DNA of 59,563 nt from an uncultured Rhodospirillales bacterium (GTDB taxonomy: Bacteria > Pseudomonadota > Alphaproteobacteria > Acetobacterales > Acetobacteraceae): contig CAIJTR010000126.1 in the NCBI GenBank assembly GCA_903823665.1, positions 1 to 59,563 on the forward strand. Reading direction: 5' to 3'. Positions 15,647 to 24,036 of this stretch are shown in pieces. The stretch's first letter is position 1. The number at the start of each line of letters is the position of its first letter. Under the pieces are notes generated by a model. The model was not told where the DNA came from and made no database searches. It was given only the letters and a program-made list of their open reading frames with translations. Both the position numbers and the translations under genes were made by a program.

Positions 15647-17274
15647 TTGATCCGGTTACGCTCGCCATTCTCAAAGGCAGGCTTGAGCAGATTGCCGATG
15701 AGATGGATGCGACGTTGTATCGCTCAGCGTTCAATCCGATCATCGCGGAAGCACGCGATGCCTGCCACGGGCTGTATCACGCCACCACCGGTGACACGCT
15801 GGTGCAGGGCGCGAGCGGGCTTCCGATTTTTGTAGGTGCGATGGCGTTTGCGGTGAAGGCCGTGATCGACAAGGTGGCGCGCGAGGGTGGGTTGGTTGAG
15901 GCGGATGTGTTCCTGTTCAACGACCCCTATGAGGGCGGCACGCATCTGAACGATTTCCGCCTCGTGCGGCCGGTGTTTCGCAAAGGCCGAGTTTTTTGCT
16001 GGATCGCTTCGGTGGGCCATTGGCTGGATATTGGCGGCAATGTGCCGGGCGGCTATAATCCGAAGGCCACCGAGAGTTTTCAGGAAGGCGTGCGAATCCC
16101 GCCGGTGAAGCTGATGCAGGCTGGTCGGATGAACCAGGATATTCTGGATATTCTGGCTGCCAATTCGCGGGTGGCGACGTCGAACTGGGGCGATTTGAAC
16201 GGGCAGCTCAATGCGCTTGATCTCGGTCAGCGGCGGTTTGAGGCTTTGCTGGATGAGTATGGCAATGACGTGGTGGCCGAGGCATTTGTCGCTTTCTCGG
16301 ATCGTGCGGAGGCGCTGATGCGGGCGGCGCTGCGGGAGTTGCCGGATGGTATCTATAGCTTTGATGACGTGCTGGACAATGATGGCATTGTGGATGTGAT
16401 GCTGCCGATTGCACTCGACCTCACCATCGAGGGTGACGGTGCGGTTCTGGATTTCTCACGAAGTGCCGGGCCTGCGCAGGGGCCGGTGAACATCTCGTAT
16501 TCCACGACCATCGCGGCCTGCTATGTGGCGTTGAAGCATGTGTTTACGGCTGTGCCTGCCAATGCGGGCTGTCTGCGGCCGATCCGCTTCGTGGTGCCGG
16601 ATGGGTCGTTGCTCGGCGCGCGGGCACCTCGGCCTGTTGCGGGCTACACCGAGACCATATTGCGGCTGATCGGGGTGATTTTTGGGGCTCTTGCGAAGGC
16701 GGACCCATCGCGTGCCACGGCTGCACCATTTGGCACGATCAACGCATTGTCCCTGTCTGGCGCACGAGGCGATGGATCGCGCTGGGTGATGTTCTCGTTC
16801 TTTGGTGGCGGTCTTGGCGGCAATCCGGACAGCGATGGATTGTCGCACGCGAACAACCCGATTTCGACAGCGACGATTCCTCCGGTGGAGATTTTGGAGG
16901 CGGCTTACCCAGTATTGTTCACGCAATGGGCACTGCGAGCAAATTCGGCGGGCATGGGCCGCCATCGTGGCGGGCTTGGTGCGGTGTATGAAATCGAGGC
17001 GCTGGTGGACACGCGGGTTTCGCTGCTGGGTGAGCGCGGCAAGGTGGCGCCGTTTGGCGTGGCTGGTGGTGGGCAGGCCGGGTTGAATCGTTTCAGCTGG
17101 ACACAACAAGGAGAAACGCTTTCGCCGCCGATGGTCTCCAAGATCACGGATGTTTCGCTGGCTGCTGGCGAGCGGTTGCGGCTGGAGACTCCGGGTGGTG
17201 GTGGATGGGGTGATCCGGCGGAGCGTAGTGCTGAGGCGGCGGCACGGGATAAGCGGTTGGGATACGTGGCATGA
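15643..17274 (+). CDS. hyuB: hydantoinase B / oxoprolinase family protein
   Basis: A 543-residue HyuB-type subunit. Typical motifs are DPVTLAILKGRLEQIADEMD at the start, FNDPYEGGTHLNDFRLVRPVF, IASVGHWLDIGGNVPGG and a C-terminal TPGGGGWGDPAERS. In this family HyuA binds ATP and HyuB completes ATP-dependent opening of hydantoins, 5-oxoproline or lactams; relatives are carboxylases. The gene precedes hyuA here. The start is the ATG of an ATGA overlap with the lyase gene, and its stop overlaps hyuA the same way. The substrate is not predictable from sequence. Confidence 0.92.
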   Translation: MIDPVTLAILKGRLEQIADEMDATLYRSAFNPIIAEARDACHGLYHATTGDTLVQGASGLPIFVGAMAFAVKAVIDKVAREGGLVEADVFLFNDPYEGGTHLNDFRLVRPVFRKGRVFCWIASVGHWLDIGGNVPGGYNPKATESFQEGVRIPPVKLMQAGRMNQDILDILAANSRVATSNWGDLNGQLNALDLGQRRFEALLDEYGNDVVAEAFVAFSDRAEALMRAALRELPDGIYSFDDVLDNDGIVDVMLPIALDLTIEGDGAVLDFSRSAGPAQGPVNISYSTTIAACYVALKHVFTAVPANAGCLRPIRFVVPDGSLLGARAPRPVAGYTETILRLIGVIFGALAKADPSRATAAPFGTINALSLSGARGDGSRWVMFSFFGGGLGGNPDSDGLSHANNPISTATIPPVEILEAAYPVLFTQWALRANSAGMGRHRGGLGAVYEIEALVDTRVSLLGERGKVAPFGVAGGGQAGLNRFSWTQQGETLSPPMVSKITDVSLAAGERLRLETPGGGGWGDPAERSAEAAARDKRLGYVA

Positions 17275-19313
17275 GCATCGTGGGCGTGGATGTTGGTGGC
17301 ACGTTCACTGATTTATTCTTCTGCGATGAGGCAAGCGGCGCGTTTCGCATTGCCAAGGTGCCGTCCAATCGTGGTGATGAGGCCAGCGGGTTTCTCGATG
17401 GGCTGCGTGTGTTCGGGGCTGTCAGTGGGCTGGATGCGATTGTGCATGGCACCACCGTCGGCACCAACGCGCTGCTGGAACGCGGCGGTGCGCGGGTTGG
17501 GTTGATCACCACGGCTGGGTTCCGCGATGTGCTGGAAATGCGCAGACGGGATCGGCGACATACTTGGGGCTTGTGGGGTGATTTTGTTCCGGTGGTGGAC
17601 CGGGATATGCGCCTGGAGGTGGGTGAGCGCACTCTGGCGGATGGCAGCATTCGGCAGGCGGTGGATTTGGGCGAGGTTCGCGCGGCGGCTCGTTCGCTGC
17701 TGGAGCTGGGTGCGCAGGCGGTGGCGGTGGTGTTTATCAACGCATACGCCAATCCCGCGAATGAGCGGGCGGCGGTGGCGGCGGTGCGGGAGATTTGGCC
17801 CAATTCACATCTGGCGTGTTCCAGCCAAATTTTGCCGGAGATACGAGAGTTCGAGCGTACGTCTACAACGGTGCTGAATGCGTATCTACAGCCGGTGGTG
17901 GGCGATTATATCGAACGGCTCGATGCGGCGCTGGTGAGCGATGGTTTTGCTGGACGCTTTCACATTGTGCAGTCCAATGGCGGTGTGATGTCCACCGCCA
18001 TGGCGCGTGCGATGCCGGTTCGCACGGCGTTGTCGGGTCCGGCGGCGGGTGTGATTGCGGCGGCGGCGATTGCACATGCGGCGGGGTTTGCCGATGTCAT
18101 CACGGGCGATCTGGGCGGCACCTCGTTTGATGTGTCGCTGGTGGTGGGTGGCGAAACATCGCGTGCTACGCAGGCGGTGATTGATTTCGGGCTCGTGATC
18201 CGCACACCTATGATCGAGATTGCGACGATTGGCGCGGGCGGTGGGTCGATTGCCAGTGTGGATGCGGGTGCGCTTTTGCAGGTGGGGCCTGAGAGTGCCG
18301 GCTCGCGGCCTGGGCCGGCGTGTTACGGCCAGGGCGGTATGCGGCCGACGTTGACTGATGCGAACGTGCTGCTGGGGCGGATCAACGCCGAACGGCCAAT
18401 TGGTGGTAAGTTGTCGCGGCTGGATGTTGATGCGTCTCGGGCGGCCATTGCGGCGCATGTGGCGGAGCCGTTGGGTATTGATGTGATGGCGGCGGCGGAG
18501 GCGATCATTCGTGTGGCGAACGCGAAGATGGCTGGGGCCATCAGGCTGGTTTCGATTGAACGTGGGCATGATCCGCAGCGTTTTGCCTTTGTGCCGTTCG
18601 GTGGCGGTGGCGCGCTGCATGCCGGTGCGTTGCTGCGAGAGGTGGGGCTGAAGGCGGCGCTGGTGCCGCGCTATCCGGGCGTGACTTCCGCACTTGGCTG
18701 CGTGATTGCGGATATTCGGCATGATCAGGTGCAGACGGTCAATCTGGCGCTGGATGGGCTGGATGCCGAAGCACTGCGCGTCATTCTGGCGGGGGAGGCG
18801 CAGGCGGCGCTGGCTGTGGTGCAGGCGGCGGGATTGGTGGTGCAGCGGATCGACACCGAGTTTGTCTTTGATATGCATTACCTCGGCCAAACGCATGCTG
18901 TTTCGGTGCCGGTGGAATTGCCGGCGGATGGGACGGGGTTGAGTGAGGTGGTGGTTCGGGCGGCGTTTGAGATGGCGTATCAGAGTTCGTTCAGTCGTCT
19001 GCTGCCGGGCGTTCCCGCGCGGATCGTGACATTGCGCACGGCCTGCATCGGCAGACGGCCGCATTTTGATTTGTTGGCGATGGCACCAGGGGCGGGTCTG
19101 AGCGTGGAGGCCGCCGTGCGGCCGTCGCGGCGGGTTTGGTTTGATGGCGCGTGGCATGAGGCTGCGATTTATGCGCGGCTGGAATTGCCGGCCGGGGCCG
19201 TGATCGCGGGGCCGGCGATTTTGGAGCAGCCAGATGCGACGACGGTGGTTGATCCTGGGCTTTCGGCGCGTGTGGATGGGTTGGGCAATCTGATCATTGA
19301 GCGGCAAGCATGA
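17271..19313 (+). CDS. hyuA: hydantoinase A / oxoprolinase family protein
   Basis: A 680-residue ASKHA-fold ATPase. The N-terminus IVGVDVGGTFTDLFF is the phosphate-binding motif. HGTTVGTNALLERGGARVGLIT follows, then DLGGTSFDVSLV around residue 280, and GAGGGSIASVD. It partners with HyuB in ATP-dependent ring opening. The length matches the family. It overlaps hyuB (17271-17274) and the hydrolase gene (19310-19313) by 4 nt each. Confidence 0.93.
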   Translation: MSIVGVDVGGTFTDLFFCDEASGAFRIAKVPSNRGDEASGFLDGLRVFGAVSGLDAIVHGTTVGTNALLERGGARVGLITTAGFRDVLEMRRRDRRHTWGLWGDFVPVVDRDMRLEVGERTLADGSIRQAVDLGEVRAAARSLLELGAQAVAVVFINAYANPANERAAVAAVREIWPNSHLACSSQILPEIREFERTSTTVLNAYLQPVVGDYIERLDAALVSDGFAGRFHIVQSNGGVMSTAMARAMPVRTALSGPAAGVIAAAAIAHAAGFADVITGDLGGTSFDVSLVVGGETSRATQAVIDFGLVIRTPMIEIATIGAGGGSIASVDAGALLQVGPESAGSRPGPACYGQGGMRPTLTDANVLLGRINAERPIGGKLSRLDVDASRAAIAAHVAEPLGIDVMAAAEAIIRVANAKMAGAIRLVSIERGHDPQRFAFVPFGGGGALHAGALLREVGLKAALVPRYPGVTSALGCVIADIRHDQVQTVNLALDGLDAEALRVILAGEAQAALAVVQAAGLVVQRIDTEFVFDMHYLGQTHAVSVPVELPADGTGLSEVVVRAAFEMAYQSSFSRLLPGVPARIVTLRTACIGRRPHFDLLAMAPGAGLSVEAAVRPSRRVWFDGAWHEAAIYARLELPAGAVIAGPAILEQPDATTVVDPGLSARVDGLGNLIIERQA

Positions 19314-19912
19314 ACACTCCGATTGAGCAGACCGCACTTTTGCTGTGTGATTTGCAGAACGACTTCATTCATCCGAACGGTGCGTATGGCCGTGCTGGGC
19401 AGGCGTCGCCGGAGATTGCGGCGGTGCCTGCCCGGGTTGCTCCGTTGGCTAAGGCGATGCGTAAGGCCGGTGGTTGGGTGGTGGGCACGCAGTTCACGCT
19501 GGTGCCGGGCCGTGGCGGTGAGCCGATGATCTCGCCGCATTTGAAAAAGCTGCGGCCATTTCTGGCGAAGGGCGATTTCATGCCCGGTGGCTGGGGCCAT
19601 GCCATGGTGGATGAGCTGCAGCCGATGGATTTGGCGGTGGAAAAGATTGCCTATTCGGCATTCTTCAACACGCGGCTGGAATGGGTGCTGCGCAAGTCCG
19701 GCATCACGCGGCTGCTGGTGTGCGGAATTGTAACCAATGGCGGCGTGGCTTCCACGTTGCGTGATGCGCATGTGCGGGACTTTGATGTGACGCTGCTGGA
19801 GGATGGCTGTGCGGCGTTTTCGCCGGAAGTTCACAACACGACCGTGGCGTCGTTGCGTGCGGTTTGCCCCGTGAAGACGATTGGCGAGGTGATGCGCGAG
19901 ATTGCGGCGTGA
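19310..19912 (+). CDS. isochorismatase-fold hydrolase with catalytic Cys replaced by Gly
   Basis: A 200-residue protein of the isochorismatase-like (cysteine hydrolase) family. The conserved Asp is in LLCDLQNDFIHP (Asp14) and the Lys in AVEKIAYSAF (Lys112). The usual GxxTxxCVxxTxRDA motif reads GIVTNGGVASTLRDA, so the nucleophilic Cys is Gly145. Loss of this Cys is known in true isochorismatases such as PhzD, which use Asp chemistry on a vinyl ether, whereas amidases of the fold (maleamate or N-carbamoyl amidases) need the Cys. Cys138 lies on the preceding strand and is unlikely to substitute. The protein may therefore not be an amidase, despite its place after hyuBA. It overlaps both neighbours by 4 nt. 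Confidence 0.88.
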   Translation: MNTPIEQTALLLCDLQNDFIHPNGAYGRAGQASPEIAAVPARVAPLAKAMRKAGGWVVGTQFTLVPGRGGEPMISPHLKKLRPFLAKGDFMPGGWGHAMVDELQPMDLAVEKIAYSAFFNTRLEWVLRKSGITRLLVCGIVTNGGVASTLRDAHVRDFDVTLLEDGCAAFSPEVHNTTVASLRAVCPVKTIGEVMREIAA

Positions 19913-21312
19913 GCATTTTGCCTGCGGCTGAATTCGCGGCAGATATCAGCTTTCCGGTGGTGATTGTGGGCGCAGGCGCAGCGGGGCTGATTGCGGCGCT
20001 GGCGGCGCGAGAGGCGGGCGTTGAGGTGCTGGTGATTGAGCGCGACAGCACGCCGCGCGGCTCCACCTCGCTCTCGGCCGGGCTTATTCCGGCGGCTGGC
20101 ACACGCTGGCAGCGTGCGGTGGGCGTTGAAGATACGGCGGAAGCGTTTGCGGCGGATATTTTGGCCAAGGCGCATGACACGCCGGATCCCGCGATGGTGG
20201 CGATGGCGAGTGCGATGGCGGGGCCTACGCTGGAGTGGCTGGCGGATCAGCATGGGCTTGATTTCTCAGTGATCGCTGATTTCCTATATCCCGGCCACTC
20301 CGCCTGCCGGATGCATGGGTTGCCGAAGCGTGCGGGGGCGGAACTGATAGAGGCGCTGGCGGCGGCAGCGGAGCGGGCCGGGGTGACGGTGCTGTGTGAT
20401 GCACAGGTTCTCAAGCTTGCCGCCGAAGCAGATGGCCGGATTGTCGGTGTGGTTGTGCAACGACCGGATGGCGGGACGGAGCGGATTGGCTGTCAGGCGC
20501 TGGTGCTCGCCTGCAACGGCTATGGCGGCAACAAGGTGCTGGTGGCGCAGCACGTGCCGGAATTGGCGGAGGCGCTGTATTTCGGCCATCCCGGCAATCA
20601 GGGTGAGGCGATTTTGTGGGGCGAGGCGCTTGGGGCGGCAACCCGACATTTGAGTGGGCATCAGGGCCATGGCTCGGTGGCGCATCCGGCGGGCATTTTG
20701 ATCAGTTGGGCGACGCTGACCGAGGGCGGATTTCAGATCAACACGGAAGGCCAACGCTTTCACAATGAGAGCCTGGGCTATTCCGAGGCGGCGAGCCCGG
20801 TGTTGCGCCAGCCCGGCGGGGTGGCGTGGTCGGTGTTCGACAGCCGGATCGGGCTGATCGCGGCGCAGTTCGAGGATTTCCGGCAGGCCGAGGCTGCGGG
20901 GATTGTCCTGCGTGCGCCGGACGTGGCCGGGCTTGCCGCGCGAATGCGGGTGCCGGTCGATGCGCTGGCGGCGACGATGGCCGAGGTGGATTCTTTGAAG
21001 GTGTCGGGCGGCACAGACCGGTTCGGCCGGAGCTTTGCGGGTGTGGCAGCGCTTCAGCCCGAGTTTTGCGCGGTGCGGGTGACCGGGGCGTTGTTTCACA
21101 CCCAGGGTGGGCTGTCGGTTGATCCGCGAACGCGCGTGCTGCGGGAAAATGGCGAGCCGTTACCAAATATGTTCGCTGCTGGTGGGGCGGCGTGTGGTGT
21201 ATCTGGACCTGACGCGAGCGGATATCTTTCAGGGAATGGTCTGCTGATGGCCACCGCATTGGGGCGGCAAGCTGGAATTTCTGCTGCGGCTTTGGCAAAG
21301 CCCGCAGAATAA
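19909..21312 (+). CDS. FAD-dependent dehydrogenase/reductase (FAD_binding_2, fumarate-reductase-like)
   Basis: A 467-residue flavoprotein. The dinucleotide fold VVIVGAGAAGLIAALAAREAG begins near residue 15, followed by ERDSTPRGSTSLSAG (SdhA/FrdA/KstD-type motif), and a C-terminal FAD-contact PNMFAAGGAACGVSGPDASGYLSGNG. Family members dehydrogenate or reduce succinate-like or enone substrates. I chose GTG 19909, which overlaps the hydrolase stop as GTGA; a longer frame from 19864 adds residues without similarity. It is the last gene of the operon. Oxidation of a substituted succinate to a maleate/fumarate for the LeuCD-like hydratase would fit, by inference. Confidence 0.88.
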   Translation: MSILPAAEFAADISFPVVIVGAGAAGLIAALAAREAGVEVLVIERDSTPRGSTSLSAGLIPAAGTRWQRAVGVEDTAEAFAADILAKAHDTPDPAMVAMASAMAGPTLEWLADQHGLDFSVIADFLYPGHSACRMHGLPKRAGAELIEALAAAAERAGVTVLCDAQVLKLAAEADGRIVGVVVQRPDGGTERIGCQALVLACNGYGGNKVLVAQHVPELAEALYFGHPGNQGEAILWGEALGAATRHLSGHQGHGSVAHPAGILISWATLTEGGFQINTEGQRFHNESLGYSEAASPVLRQPGGVAWSVFDSRIGLIAAQFEDFRQAEAAGIVLRAPDVAGLAARMRVPVDALAATMAEVDSLKVSGGTDRFGRSFAGVAALQPEFCAVRVTGALFHTQGGLSVDPRTRVLRENGEPLPNMFAAGGAACGVSGPDASGYLSGNGLLMATALGRQAGISAAALAKPAE

Positions 21313-21384
21313 GTACACAAAAAAATACGTTTAGCTTGGAACGGCTGTGATATTCTCATATTGTAAGTGGTGGTATAGAACGTG

Positions 21385-21399
21385 AACGGATCGTCCGTT
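21385..21399. promoter_or_regulatory. inverted repeat: operator or weak terminator
   Basis: AACGGA-TCG-TCCGTT is a perfect 6-bp inverted repeat with a 3-nt centre, 73 nt after the operon's last stop, and runs into TTT. It may be a weak transcription terminator or a TetR-type operator; the sequence does not decide. Confidence 0.3.
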
Positions 21400-21596
21400 T
21401 TGGCGTAGGCTAACGTATTTTCTGGTAAAGCGACTTAGATAGCGTCGGTAGAATATGAGACCGGTTGCACACTGATCTATGCAAAGTGTCGAGACGTGTG
21501 GTAGCCTAAAGTTGCGTCATCTTTGCTTTAGAGTCGTTCTAATGATATCGAGAATGCGTCGTCTCCGACTTACTATATGCTGCACCATCGGCTGAT

Positions 21597-21764
21597 ATGG
21601 GTGAAACAAAAGCAGATATGGTCAACATTTTGATGCTCGTCGCGGGTTATTTTCCTGCAATGTATTTCTATGACGGGTCTAACCCTCTTTACGCTGCGGT
21701 GGGTGCAATAATCGTGATCGGGCTGCTGGTGACAAAAGTCTTTCTTGATAGCAGCGGCTCGTAG
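21597..21764 (+). CDS. possible small membrane protein, 55 aa
   Basis: An ATG-to-TAG frame of 55 codons in an otherwise empty stretch. It begins MGETKADMVNILMLVAGYF. Two hydrophobic segments (about 9-25, and about 31-50, LYAAVGAIIVIGLLVTKVFL) are separated by a short polar turn (YDGSNP), like a two-helix inner-membrane miniprotein. No clear ribosome binding site precedes ATG 21597; Met8 is an alternative start. I do not recognise a family. The residue pattern looks protein-like rather than random, but expression is unproven. Confidence 0.4.
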   Translation: MGETKADMVNILMLVAGYFPAMYFYDGSNPLYAAVGAIIVIGLLVTKVFLDSSGS

Positions 21765-21804
21765 CCGGATCGTGCTGTTGCGGAGCTTTCGCGACAGCTG
21801 AGTT

Positions 21805-22359
21805 TCAGGATGCGACTGCGATCTGCATCAGGGCTGCAAGGCGGGGCACGACTTTTTTCGCATCTTCTGGCTGCTTCACCTGGGTTACAACAAGGTGCGC
21901 GGAGGACGGCTCAGCCAGCCGGTTGATCGTGAGCGCCCGGGTGGTGTGCCAGGTTTTCCAGGCCCAGCGGATAGGATGGCCGGGTTCAAGCCATTCACGG
22001 AAGGTCTCCCGGTTGTTGCCCCAAATGACTTCGTGGCGGATGGCTCGCCGGAATGAGCGTTGGATGACCCGGCGGATCACCACGGCTTTCGGATAATCCA
22101 GCCAGACCAGATGCTGCGCGCGCGCCCAGACGATGTGTCGGGCCATGGTGTAATTGCCCGCTGCAACCCAGCTCTCGCCGGAGGTGGCAGCGTCGACGCG
22201 ACGCAGGAATTCTGGCAGGTCGGTTTGGCAGAGCGCCGTCCAGTTCGGTTGCCAGTTGATTTCGTCCAACTCCACCACGGGCAGGCCAAAATGCGCGCCT
22301 ATCGACGCTGCCATGGTGGATTTGCCGGAGCCTGACGTTCCGATGACCACGATACGCAT
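21805..22359 (-). CDS. P-loop NTPase, adenylate-kinase/topology-modulation-like
   Basis: A 184-residue protein. The N-terminus MRIVVIGTSGSGKSTMAASIG is a Walker A motif (GTSGSGKST). Residues about 28-40 read VVELDEINWQPNW, and WLDYPKAVVIRRVIQRSFRR is the family's conserved middle region, typical of proteins annotated as topology modulation protein or small P-loop kinases. A GGAG lies ten bases before the ATG. It is 32 nt downstream of the RidA-family gene on the same strand, so the two probably form one transcript. The substrate is unknown. Confidence 0.85.
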   Translation of the reverse strand: MRIVVIGTSGSGKSTMAASIGAHFGLPVVELDEINWQPNWTALCQTDLPEFLRRVDAATSGESWVAAGNYTMARHIVWARAQHLVWLDYPKAVVIRRVIQRSFRRAIRHEVIWGNNRETFREWLEPGHPIRWAWKTWHTTRALTINRLAEPSSAHLVVTQVKQPEDAKKVVPRLAALMQIAVAS

Positions 22360-22391
22360 CAGTTTCTCCGAAAATGTGCCGTCACTTGCCT

Positions 22392-22793
22392 TCAGCCGAT
22401 GACGGCTATGGCCTCGATCTCAACAAGCCAGTCTGCTGCCGCGAGGGCGGACACACCGACGAGCGTGCTGGCGGGGGGCGTGCGTCCTGCGAAGAACGGG
22501 GCGCGGGCCGCACCCAATGCAGCGCGCAGTTCCGGCCGGTAATTCACGACATAGGTGGTGATTTTCACCACGTCGGCGAAGGTCGCACCGGCGGCGGCGA
22601 GGGCGAGACCGAGATTTTTCATCACCTGCGTGGTCTGCGCGCCGAGATCGGTACCGCCGACGAGGGTGCCGTGTTCGTCAAGTGCCACCTGGCCGGAGAT
22701 GTAGACGGTGCGCGCGCCCGAGGCCACGACGACGTGGGAGTAGGCGGGGCTGACCATAATTCCGTCCGGATGGGGATATTCGATGGTGCTCAT
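22392..22793 (-). CDS. RidA (YjgF/YER057c/UK114) family protein lacking the catalytic Arg
   Basis: A 133-residue protein with the RidA pattern VVVASGARTVYISGQVALDEHG, QTTQVMKNLGLALAAAGATFADVVKITTYV and the C-terminal VEIEAIAVI. Canonical RidA enamine/imine deaminases carry Arg in PARST; here the position reads PPAST, so the Arg is missing and imine deaminase activity is doubtful. This fits the divergent Rid subfamilies. I chose ATG 22791-22793; the frame is open for 31 more codons upstream, but these are unconserved. It is divergent from the following transporter gene. Confidence 0.88.
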   Translation of the reverse strand: MSTIEYPHPDGIMVSPAYSHVVVASGARTVYISGQVALDEHGTLVGGTDLGAQTTQVMKNLGLALAAAGATFADVVKITTYVVNYRPELRAALGAARAPFFAGRTPPASTLVGVSALAAADWLVEIEAIAVIG

Positions 22794-22921
22794 GTCTCTC
22801 TGTCCTTTGGACGTTGGTCGAAACTGCCCGTTTGCACGCCCTTGTCTGGGGCTCGCCAACGCGGGCGCATGCTGTAAGCTTGGCACGATGTTATGCGACG
22901 CGGGCGTTGTCGTCGATGTGA

Positions 22922-23965
22922 ATGGAATTTTCTATGGCCGCGAGCCTCCGCAGTCTTGTTCCTGGTGTTGTATTGTGTGGTGGCGTGACCGCGGCGGCGT
23001 TTGTGCTGCAGGAGATTGAGACGGCGCTGCTTGGCCATCCGCCGTTGGAGGCGCTGGTGCTCGCCATTCTGCTCGGTGCCGTGGTCCGCTCCTGCTGGAC
23101 CCCCGATGTGAAGTTTCGCCCCGGCATCAGCTTTTCTGCCAAGGCACTGCTGGAGGTGGCGGTTGTGCTGCTGGGGCTGTCGATCAGCGCGCAAGCGGTG
23201 ATTGCGGTGGGGCCGGCGTTGCTGATCGGCATTGTGGCGGTGGTGATGGTGGCGATTGTGGCGAGCTACAGCATCGGCCGGGCGCTTGGGCTGCCGCAGC
23301 GTATGGCGCTGCTGGTGGCGTGCGGCAACTCGATTTGCGGAAATTCGGCCATCGCGGCGGTGGCCCCGGTGATTGATGCGGAGCCGGGGGATGTGGCGGC
23401 GTCGATCGCGTTCACCGCCGTGCTGGGGGTGATTGTGGTGCTGGGCCTGCCGCTGACCATCACGGCTTTGCATTTGAGCCTGGGGCAGTATGGCGTGCTG
23501 GCGGGGCTTACGGTTTATGCGGTGCCGCAGGTGCTGGCGGCCACTCTGCCGGTGGGGCTTTTGAGCACGCAAATCGGAACGCTGGTGAAGCTCATTCGTG
23601 TGTTGATGCTGGGGCCGGTGGTGCTGGTGTTGTCACTGGTGAGCCATAAGCTGGAGGCTCGCCCCGGCACGGCGAAGCTGCCGCGCGGGAAGCTGACCAT
23701 CAGCAAGCTGGTGCCCTGGTTCATTATCGGCTTCCTGGTGCTGGCGGCGTTACGCAGCGCTGGGATTGTGCCGGACGTGGCGCAGGCCCCAACTGCGCGG
23801 GCGGCGACATTGCTGACGGTGTTGGCCATGGCCGGGCTCGGGCTGGGTGTGGACATCCGCGAAGTGGCCCGGGCCGGTGGACGCGTGACGGCGGTGGTTG
23901 TGCTGTCGCTGTGCGTGCTGGGGGCGATCAGCTTCGCGCTGATCCGGGCGATTGGGGTGGCCTAA
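22922..23965 (+). CDS. YeiH/UPF0324 family putative sulfate exporter
   Basis: A 347-residue integral membrane protein with about ten hydrophobic segments. Family motifs: PPLEALVLAILLGAVVR early, GISFSAKALLEVAVVLLGL, RMALLVACGNSICGNSAIAAVAPVI in the middle, and AMAGLGLGVDIREVARAGGR late. The family is called putative sulfate exporter from limited evidence, so the function is only a family-level guess. Start ATG 22922; Met5 is a possible alternative. It stands alone between divergent ridA-like and downstream thrC. Confidence 0.88.
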   Translation: MEFSMAASLRSLVPGVVLCGGVTAAAFVLQEIETALLGHPPLEALVLAILLGAVVRSCWTPDVKFRPGISFSAKALLEVAVVLLGLSISAQAVIAVGPALLIGIVAVVMVAIVASYSIGRALGLPQRMALLVACGNSICGNSAIAAVAPVIDAEPGDVAASIAFTAVLGVIVVLGLPLTITALHLSLGQYGVLAGLTVYAVPQVLAATLPVGLLSTQIGTLVKLIRVLMLGPVVLVLSLVSHKLEARPGTAKLPRGKLTISKLVPWFIIGFLVLAALRSAGIVPDVAQAPTARAATLLTVLAMAGLGLGVDIREVARAGGRVTAVVVLSLCVLGAISFALIRAIGVA

Positions 23966-24036
23966 GCGCCATCCCCCATTGATCGTCGCACGGTCCTGCC
24001 GCATCAATCGGTCTTTGGGTTAGGACGGGACTTCCG

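Larger units (their letters stand above)
21313..21804. other. AT-richer intergenic region with a small ORF
   Basis: 492 nt between the flavoprotein and the convergent P-loop gene. Composition is visibly lower in GC than both flanks. It contains an inverted repeat at 21385-21399 and a 55-codon frame at 21597-21764. I see no tRNA, insertion sequence or further gene. Confidence 0.6.
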
